Source: Chitinophaga pinensis (GTDB lineage: Bacteria; Bacteroidota; Bacteroidia; Flavobacteriales_D; Crocinitomicaceae). Taken from it: a stretch of 5,046 nucleotides of DNA. Location: contig CAMATR010000176.1 of the NCBI GenBank assembly GCA_945861175.1, forward strand, positions 1-5,046, written 5' to 3'. Shown here piece by piece: positions 1 to 5,046 of the stretch. A model generated the notes under the pieces. It did not search any database, was not told the DNA's origin, and saw nothing but the letters and a program-made list of their open reading frames with translations. Position 1 is the first letter of the stretch. The number at the start of each line of letters is the position of its first letter. The position numbers and the translations under genes were made by a program.

Positions 1-825
1 TCAAAGACATCTTCTGCATTTGGGAGGGATGCTCAAATGTTTGATTCTTCTTTTGGATGGCGCTTTATAAATCCCAAAATGGAAGAGTTATACGGAGTTG
101 ATGGAATGGGGAATACAGCTGAAAATCTTGTTGAAAGATATGATATTGAACGCGAGGCTCAGGATAAATTTGCACTTTGGTCACAACAAAAAGCGGCACA
201 GGCTCAATTAGATGGCAAATTTGCTCAAGAAATTCTTCCAATGTATATTCAGCAAAGAAAAAAAGATCCAATATGTTTTGACAAAGATGAATTTGCTCGA
301 CCAGAGACAACTTTTGAAAGTCTTTCCAACTTGAGAGCAGCATTTAAAAAAGATGGAACTGTAACTGCAGGAAATTCTTCGGGTTTGAATGATGGGGCAG
401 CAGCTTTATATATTGCAGGTGAGTCATTAATAAAACGTGAAAACCTTCAGCCATTGGCTCGGATTGTAAGTGCTGCAGTGGCAGGGGTAGAGCCGCGTAT
501 AATGGGTATTGGTCCAGTTCATGCCTCTCGAAAGGCTTTGTTGCGTGCAGGCCTTAGTTTAGATCAAATAGATGTTTTGGAACTTAACGAAGCTTTTGCA
601 GCGCAAGTTTTAGCTTGTACCAGAAATTTAGGTTTAGAAGATAATGATTCTCGGATTAATCCAAATGGCGGAGCAATTTCACTTGGCCACCCTCTTGGAA
701 TGTCGGGAGCGAGAATTTTGCACAGTGCTGCTTTAGAACTTCAGCGCACAGGAAAGCGATATGCTTTAGTAACTATGTGCATTGGAGTTGGGCAAGGTTA
801 TGCAACAATTATTGAACGAGCCTAG
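1..825 (+). CDS. pcaF: 3-oxoadipyl-CoA thiolase (PcaF/PaaJ type), C-terminal part; 5' end outside window
   Basis: This is a thiolase that cleaves 3-oxoadipyl-CoA with CoA to succinyl-CoA and acetyl-CoA, the last step of the beta-ketoadipate and phenylacetate routes; it is cytosolic. The frame is open from base 1, giving 274 visible residues; the ATG at 37 is internal because family sequence (SKTSSAFGRDAQ) precedes it. Thiolases of this type are about 400 residues, so about 125 are missing, including the acyl-accepting cysteine. Visible family motifs are GWRFINPKMEELYGVD, GNSSGLNDGAA (370-402), NEAFA (586-600), NPNGGAISLGHP with the active-site His at 688-690, and MCIGVGQG with the second catalytic Cys at 778-780. 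The GWRF and IMGIGPV segments resemble PcaF/PaaJ more than FadA or short-chain acetoacetyl-CoA thiolases, but substrate choice cannot be proven from sequence. The visible part is intact. The next gene starts 14 bases downstream; no terminator is evident between them. Confidence 0.93.
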   Translation, partial: SKTSSAFGRDAQMFDSSFGWRFINPKMEELYGVDGMGNTAENLVERYDIEREAQDKFALWSQQKAAQAQLDGKFAQEILPMYIQQRKKDPICFDKDEFARPETTFESLSNLRAAFKKDGTVTAGNSSGLNDGAAALYIAGESLIKRENLQPLARIVSAAVAGVEPRIMGIGPVHASRKALLRAGLSLDQIDVLELNEAFAAQVLACTRNLGLEDNDSRINPNGGAISLGHPLGMSGARILHSAALELQRTGKRYALVTMCIGVGQGYATIIERA

Positions 826-839
826 CCAACCGATAATAA

Positions 840-2450
840 GTGAAGAACGTTAAACATATATTGAATAAATTCTGCACATATGCATTCCTTTTTGGGTTTA
901 TATTAACTTCTTGTAAAAAGGAAAAAACATTTTGGAATTCCAATTGGTCTTTCCCATTAGTTAGTGATACACTGTCATTGGAAAATCTCGTGAATGATTC
1001 TACACTTTCAGTGAACCCCAGTGGCTTTTTAGAGGTTGATCTTTCACGAACCGTTCTCGATATAGGTATCGAGGATATTTTAGAATTACCAGACACTTTA
1101 ATTGTTCATAGCTTTGTAAGTACAGTTCCTTCGATAAATGTGCCAGCAGGCTTTACAATTGTAAATGAAATTGAAGAACATGAATTGGATTTTAAGGGAG
1201 TCCAATTAAAGAAAATAAGAATAAGCAATGGAAAAATAGGATTGAGGGTTTACAATCCGCTTCCAACAAAAACTTTTTTCACACTAAAATTACCGGGAGT
1301 AACAAAAAACGGAAATACTTTTGAGCAAAATTATATTGCTCCAGCATCATCAACCAGTCAGCCTGGATTAATCGAGGCCGAAGCAAATATTTCTGGTTAT
1401 GATATAGATTTAACAGGGCTAGATGGTTCAAATTTCAACATGCTTCAATCACTTCTAATAGTTTCATCTGATCCTTCCGGACCCTCTATAACTGTCACGA
1501 ATTCTCAAATATTTAAAGTTGAGGCTAATTTCACAAATTTACAGATGGATTATGCTCGTGGATACTTTGGGGAAAAAGTAATACAAGACACCTCAGAATT
1601 TGTTTTAGATGCGCTATTAAGTCTGACAAACGGAAGCCTTGATTTGCCGTCACCTAAATTATCAATTGAAGTCATAAATGGAGTTAAAGTAGAGGCTAGG
1701 GCTGCATTAATTTCTCTAGAAAATACTAATTGGAGCGGCAATACTGTTCAGTTAATTGCTCCGCAAATAGGTACACCAATTTATATAGATGGTGCTACGG
1801 GAAGTTGGTCTAGCATTCAATCTAGCACAGAATCAATTCATTTTGATGGTTCAAATAGTAATATTGAGGGGTATCTTGAAAATATCGGAAGTTCCCATAG
1901 AATTATTTATAAAATTGAGTTGAACCCATGGGGAAACACCTCAGGAGGGTGGAATGAATTATTTCCAAATAGTCGATTGAAGGTAAAGGTAAATGCGCAA
2001 ATGCCTCTTTCTATTGGTGCTGATGGTTTAACACTCGCCGACACTTTTGATTTAAATTTGAAACAAGATCTTGAAAAAACACACATTGAGTCGGGATCAT
2101 TTGTATTGAATGCTGCCAACACATTTCCATTTAATGCAAGTACAGAGTTGCATTTAATTAATGAGCAAGGGGAGGAACTCTTTATTATCCAATCTCAAAA
2201 CAAAATAGTATCGTCTGTTTTTGGCATTTTAGAACTCTCAACAGGATTAATGAAAAAAGATTCCGAAGTTATTTTCGAATTAACACCAGATATTTTGTTG
2301 AACCTGGATGAGGTTAAGAAAGTTATGGTACGTGCAGTTTTTGATACCCCAAATGGAAATGGTACAGGAAACCAACAAATGTCGTTTCCAAATGGAGCCT
2401 ACATGGCAGTGAAATTGAAAACGCATTTTAAGCTTAAAACAATTTATTGA
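840..2450 (+). CDS. Envelope lipoprotein of unknown function, beta-rich
   Basis: This 536-residue protein has a lipoprotein signal peptide: basic N-terminus (K2, K5, K10), hydrophobic stretch at about 11-22, and lipobox LTSC with the acylated Cys at residue 25 (912-914), followed by KKEK. It is therefore predicted to be lipid-anchored in the inner or outer membrane. The start is GTG at 840, directly after an in-frame TAA (837-839), so no longer form is possible; TTG at 861 is a weaker alternative. No Shine-Dalgarno sequence is visible, which is common in Bacteroidota. The mature part lacks transmembrane segments and alternates short hydrophobic strands with Asn/Ser/Gly turns, suggesting beta-sandwich domains. 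Two similar segments, around residues 129-142 and 418-431, share a pattern of Gly, Leu, Asn and Pro, hinting at an internal duplication. It resembles, from memory, uncharacterised Bacteroidota lipoproteins with an early tryptophan-rich start (W32, W36, P39). No enzyme motif is seen. It precedes and overlaps the barrel gene, so a partnership is plausible. Confidence 0.85.
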   Translation: MKNVKHILNKFCTYAFLFGFILTSCKKEKTFWNSNWSFPLVSDTLSLENLVNDSTLSVNPSGFLEVDLSRTVLDIGIEDILELPDTLIVHSFVSTVPSINVPAGFTIVNEIEEHELDFKGVQLKKIRISNGKIGLRVYNPLPTKTFFTLKLPGVTKNGNTFEQNYIAPASSTSQPGLIEAEANISGYDIDLTGLDGSNFNMLQSLLIVSSDPSGPSITVTNSQIFKVEANFTNLQMDYARGYFGEKVIQDTSEFVLDALLSLTNGSLDLPSPKLSIEVINGVKVEARAALISLENTNWSGNTVQLIAPQIGTPIYIDGATGSWSSIQSSTESIHFDGSNSNIEGYLENIGSSHRIIYKIELNPWGNTSGGWNELFPNSRLKVKVNAQMPLSIGADGLTLADTFDLNLKQDLEKTHIESGSFVLNAANTFPFNASTELHLINEQGEELFIIQSQNKIVSSVFGILELSTGLMKKDSEVIFELTPDILLNLDEVKKVMVRAVFDTPNGNGTGNQQMSFPNGAYMAVKLKTHFKLKTIY

Positions 2451-2452
2451 TG
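2448..2452 (+). other. TGATG stop/start overlap coupling the lipoprotein and barrel genes
   Basis: The lipoprotein stop TGA (2448-2450) shares its last A with the barrel ATG (2450-2452). Such one-base overlaps usually let terminating ribosomes reinitiate on the next gene, keeping the two proteins in step. No separate ribosome binding site is evident upstream (the preceding bases are AAACAATTTAT), which fits dependence on reinitiation. The coupling itself is inferred. Confidence 0.75.
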
Positions 2453-3676
2453 AGGTTAATTATCACTCTGTTTTTTTGGATTGGTTTTATGTTTTCGAAT
2501 GCGCAGTCTATGATGCCCATTCAGCAAGACACTTTAAATTTGGAACATGAATTGATTGTTTTTGGAGTTGCAGATTATAGCTCAACTTCTTTGTCAAATG
2601 AACTTATGAAAACGATGCTCTATGGAGGAGAAATTTCATACGGAATAAAAAATAGAAGTTTCATAAATCACAAAGGAATCAATCGTTTTGGAGCAGACAT
2701 TTCTGGAGAGATTGAATACAGAGATTTTCGAATAAATCTTTTTAAAAACCCAAATTGGGGGCTAACAATAAAGTCAGGATATTGCAATTATATTTCTCTA
2801 TTATATTCAAAGGATTTGTATGGATTGACTTTCTTTGGTAATGATAATTACCTTGGGAAAAATGTAAATATTTCAGGAACGAGATTTCTTGGTATGTCTT
2901 TTCAGAAATTTGGTTTTGGCGTGGTTGATAAAAAATCAAAATCGAGTGTTTCATTAAATCTCTATTCTCTTTCAAATTATGCTGAAGCCACTATTTTCGA
3001 TGGGAATCTTTTTCAATCTTCTACAGCAGATTCAGTAAGTTTAACAATGCAAGGGAACTTCGATTTTTCAGGCGGAAGTACATTTGTTAAGGGAGTGGGT
3101 GCTGGAGTTGATCTTGATCTTAGAGTACCTGTAATATTGCGTGAAGGAAAAACTTCGATTATTCAATTTCAATCTAAAAACTTGGGTGTATGCAATTTCC
3201 AGGAGAATATTACACGTTACACAGCTGATACATCAATCTATTTTAGCGGACTTAATTTTGATCAAATTTATGGGGGAAATTCTATTTTTAATAATAATTT
3301 TTCATTAGTAGACTCTCTAGGGATTGATTCATTTGGTATTCGTAAATGGCGTTTTTTACCATGCTTTATTCAAGTTGGAAAAATTGTTAACGAATTGGAT
3401 TCTTCAAATGTCCAAGCCTTTTATGGTATTCGATTGTATTCAACTTCGGCATTCGTTCCAATGTTATATGGAGGGCTACATTATCGATTGTCTAAAGTAT
3501 TTGGATTAGGACTTAATATATCATATGGAGGTTACAGCAATACACGATTTGGGCTATATACGCAGTGGCAAATCGGTGATTTTTCATTAGGAATTTCAAG
3601 TGAAAATTTAACGGGATTTTTCCTCAAGGATGCTAAGGGTGAATCAATTTTAATACGATTGAGATGCAAGTTTTAA
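2450..3676 (+). CDS. Probable outer-membrane beta-barrel protein (possibly DUF5723-like)
   Basis: This 408-residue protein has a cleavable signal peptide: R2, a hydrophobic core at 3-15, then SNAQ with likely cleavage near A18/Q19. The rest has no hydrophobic helix but many alternating amphipathic strands rich in Gly, Tyr, Phe, Ser and Asn, and it ends in RLRCKF with a terminal Phe, as typical barrel proteins do for assembly by the Bam complex. The layout and a Phe-Leu-Pro strand near residue 304 recall DUF5723 family proteins of Bacteroidota; that assignment is from memory and uncertain. ATG at 2450 is preferred over the adjacent in-frame TTG at 2447 because it overlaps the upstream TGA in a standard TGATG junction. 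Translation is thus likely coupled to the lipoprotein. Its last 13 bases overlap the following gene. Its role (channel, assembly factor or scaffold) cannot be told. A PorV/FadL-like barrel is an alternative family. Confidence 0.82.
   Translation: MRLIITLFFWIGFMFSNAQSMMPIQQDTLNLEHELIVFGVADYSSTSLSNELMKTMLYGGEISYGIKNRSFINHKGINRFGADISGEIEYRDFRINLFKNPNWGLTIKSGYCNYISLLYSKDLYGLTFFGNDNYLGKNVNISGTRFLGMSFQKFGFGVVDKKSKSSVSLNLYSLSNYAEATIFDGNLFQSSTADSVSLTMQGNFDFSGGSTFVKGVGAGVDLDLRVPVILREGKTSIIQFQSKNLGVCNFQENITRYTADTSIYFSGLNFDQIYGGNSIFNNNFSLVDSLGIDSFGIRKWRFLPCFIQVGKIVNELDSSNVQAFYGIRLYSTSAFVPMLYGGLHYRLSKVFGLGLNISYGGYSNTRFGLYTQWQIGDFSLGISSENLTGFFLKDAKGESILIRLRCKF
3664..3676 (+). other. 13-base overlap between the barrel gene end and the T9SS-cargo gene start
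   Basis: The ATG of the secreted repeat protein (3664-3666) lies inside the last codons of the barrel gene, whose TAA is at 3674-3676, in a different frame. This leaves no room for a promoter between the genes except inside the barrel gene, supporting a single transcript. No Shine-Dalgarno-like purine block stands out upstream of the ATG. Confidence 0.75.
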
Positions 3677-5046
3677 GATTTACATCATTACTATTTGTGT
3701 TTTTTAGCTGTTCTAAAATGAACGCTCAAATAGCCTATTATAAGCTATTTTCAAATAATGGCTATGACGTTGGCGAAGGAATCGTCCAATTAGAAGATAG
3801 CTCATATGTGATTTGCGGATCATCAAGTAGCTTTTCAGAAGCACCATCCCAAGCTTATATGTTACATGTTGATAGTTTGGGCAATTATCTTTGGTCCAAA
3901 AATTATGGCGGTCCTGAATTTGAGTCAGCGAGACGGGTTTTATGTGTGAACAATGAAGGTTACTATTTAGCAGGATGCACGAACTCATTTGGCAATGGGG
4001 CCTATGATTTTTACTTAATAAAAACAGGTCAACAAGGTGAATTGCTTTGGCAAAAAACATATGGTGGGTCTGAATGGGAAAAAGTACATGATGCGGCTTT
4101 GACAAAAGATAATGGGGTAATAATGGTTGGAGAAACCAATTCGAATGCCGGTAATTCAACAGATGCTTTTATTGTCAGGACAAATAGCGAAGGTGACACC
4201 CTTTGGACAAAAAATATAGGTGGTTTTGAAATAGACCTTGCAACAAGTATAAGACCTATTAACGATTCAACTTTTGTTGTTGGTGGACAGATCTTCCTTC
4301 AAGACTCTTTAATGACAAAAGGATTTTTGATGCGTATAAGGGACAACGGATATGTTGATTGGTTTAAAACTGTTGGGGATAATGGCAACTATTCTATTTC
4401 CGACGTAGATGTTTATCAAAACAAAATTAACTATGTTGGTCAATACACAAACAATATAACTCAAATTGAGTCACCTTTCTTTGGCAGAATGGATATTTCT
4501 GGAATACCTGATTTTACCGGACAAGAAACTGTTTCAGATAAACGTGTTCGTGATAAAATCACAACTTTCGGTTATGAAGGAAAAAAATATATGGCTTCCC
4601 GCTATACAGCTGATCCTTCATCTAATTTTGGGTTAGATCTTTCCATCGCTCGTTTGCCAATGGATTTGTGGTGGGACAATTCCTATGTAACAGTTAATTT
4701 TCCTTACGAAGACATTTCTAATCAGCTTATTCCAACGTCTGATGGTGGAGTCATAGCTGTCGGCACGACACTTTTTGGTGGGGCAGGGGGCTCTAATGTT
4801 TTTATACTGAAAATAGGACCCAATTCACTATATCCTATAGTTCCGGCTGATCCAATACCAACTTCTTTGATTTTTGTAAATGAATTAATTAAAAATTCCA
4901 CGATTTCTGTTTATCCAAATCCTTCAGATGGGAAATTTGAATTAATCGTTGAGAACCAAGGTGTAATTGCAACAAAATTAATTGACCTAAGTGGTCATAT
5001 AGTTTTTGCTCAAGAAATATCTCAAACTTCAGCAGTTGATTTGTCT
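3664..5046 (+). CDS. T9SS-secreted protein with seven ~52-residue propeller-like repeats; 3' end outside window
   Basis: The frame runs open from ATG 3664 to the window edge, giving 461 residues with no stop. The start is chosen because it supplies a signal peptide (MQVLRF, hydrophobic core to about residue 14, then MNAQ with cleavage near 21-22), and because an in-frame TGA lies at 3640-3642. A later ATG at 3718 would destroy the signal. The mature part (about 25-388) is seven repeats of about 52 residues, typified by LW-x-K-x-(Y/I)-GG-x-E, a strand ending in Gly, and a strand like FYLIK, then a turn with Gly. A linker (about 389-411) leads to a type A T9SS sorting domain with ISVYPNP at 414-420 and DLSGHIVFAQE at 441-451. 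The product is therefore expected to pass through Sec, then T9SS, and be released or anchored at the cell surface. Roughly 20-30 residues remain beyond the window. The repeats suggest binding rather than catalysis; no catalytic motif is seen. The gene overlaps the barrel gene by 13 bases, so co-expression is likely. Confidence 0.9.
   Translation, partial: MQVLRFTSLLFVFFSCSKMNAQIAYYKLFSNNGYDVGEGIVQLEDSSYVICGSSSSFSEAPSQAYMLHVDSLGNYLWSKNYGGPEFESARRVLCVNNEGYYLAGCTNSFGNGAYDFYLIKTGQQGELLWQKTYGGSEWEKVHDAALTKDNGVIMVGETNSNAGNSTDAFIVRTNSEGDTLWTKNIGGFEIDLATSIRPINDSTFVVGGQIFLQDSLMTKGFLMRIRDNGYVDWFKTVGDNGNYSISDVDVYQNKINYVGQYTNNITQIESPFFGRMDISGIPDFTGQETVSDKRVRDKITTFGYEGKKYMASRYTADPSSNFGLDLSIARLPMDLWWDNSYVTVNFPYEDISNQLIPTSDGGVIAVGTTLFGGAGGSNVFILKIGPNSLYPIVPADPIPTSLIFVNELIKNSTISVYPNPSDGKFELIVENQGVIATKLIDLSGHIVFAQEISQTSAVDLS
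3736..4827 (+). repeat. Seven tandem protein repeats of ~52 residues (156 bp), likely a beta-propeller
   Basis: The units are aligned on an aromatic residue at protein positions 25 (Tyr), 77, 129, 181, 233 (all Trp), 284 (Phe) and 336 (Trp). The spacings are 52, 52, 52, 52, 51 and 52. Units 2-4 share W-x-K-x-(Y/I)-GG-x-E (W77, W129, W181); unit 5 keeps W-x-K and one Gly. Each unit also has a hydrophobic strand, in most ending in Gly (G52, G104, G156, G207, G259, G367; lost in unit 6), and a second strand such as YMLHV, FYLIK, FIVRT, FLMRI, FFGRM, LSIARL or FILKI. Seven such units fit a seven-bladed propeller. The repetition is at protein level; the DNA copies are diverged. The fold is inferred. 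Confidence 0.8.
4897..5046 (+). other. Type IX secretion C-terminal sorting domain (type A), truncated by window end
   Basis: Residues 412-461 of the last gene match the start of the Por_Secre_tail type: a strand into VYPNP (YPNP at 4912-4923), then S-x-G-x-F-x-L-x-V, a loop, and a KLIDLSGHIVF strand. This domain of about 70-80 residues is recognised by the T9SS outer-membrane translocon and is normally cleaved by the PorU sortase. The last part, usually with a GxYxxxI/V-type strand and a basic end, lies beyond base 5046. Confidence 0.9.

Noticed and set aside
165..172. TAAATTTG, a match to the Bacteroidota -7 promoter element TAnnTTTG
   Set aside because: It lies deep inside the thiolase gene with no suitably placed gene downstream. 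The same loose motif recurs by chance in this AT-rich DNA, for example near 3250 and 4623.
65..343. Reverse-strand open frame of 92 residues
   Set aside because: It is antisense to highly conserved thiolase sequence and shows no family features or start signals.
2447..2449. TTG as the start of the barrel gene
   Set aside because: The adjacent ATG at 2450 is a better start codon and forms the typical TGATG overlap; TTG would add only one residue.
3691..3714. Lipobox-like FFSC in the signal peptide of the last gene, suggesting a lipoprotein
   Set aside because: Phe at -3 and -2 does not fit the lipobox consensus, and a normal NAQ cleavage site follows six residues later. The T9SS sorting domain also argues for a soluble secreted protein.
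3713..4159. Reverse-strand open frame of 148 residues
   Set aside because: It lies wholly antisense to the start of the T9SS-cargo gene, whose signal peptide and repeats are clear. Its translation is rich in His, Leu and Ser with no recognisable family pattern, as expected for an antisense shadow.

Overview
The window is AT-rich and every gene reads on the + strand. It looks like chromosomal DNA of a Bacteroidota bacterium, probably a flavobacterium-like member. Three things point there: a C-terminal type IX secretion (T9SS) sorting domain with a YPNP motif, signal peptides ending in NAQ, and gene starts without a clear Shine-Dalgarno sequence. Coding density is almost complete. The only intergenic gap is 14 bases (826-839), so there is no gene-free stretch of 300 bases or more.

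Layout: (1) Bases 1-825 hold the C-terminal two thirds of a thiolase, best matched to 3-oxoadipyl-CoA thiolase (PcaF/PaaJ type). Its N-terminus lies before the window. (2) Bases 840-2450 encode a 536-residue lipoprotein of unknown function with a clear lipobox. (3) Bases 2450-3676 encode a 408-residue probable outer-membrane beta-barrel protein. Its ATG shares one base with the lipoprotein stop codon. (4) Bases 3664 to the window end encode a secreted protein, open for 461 residues and cut by the window edge. It overlaps gene 3 by 13 bases and carries a signal peptide, seven repeats of about 52 residues, and the first ~50 residues of a T9SS sorting domain.

Genes 2-4 are locked together by overlapping stops and starts and all encode envelope or exported products: a lipid-anchored protein, an outer-membrane barrel and a T9SS cargo. 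The simplest reading is one translationally coupled envelope operon downstream of a metabolic gene. A shared function is inference; none of the three has a recognisable catalytic motif. The most notable structural signal is the very regular seven-fold repeat in the last gene, which suggests a seven-bladed beta-propeller. No RNA gene, mobile element, CRISPR array or convincing terminator was seen.
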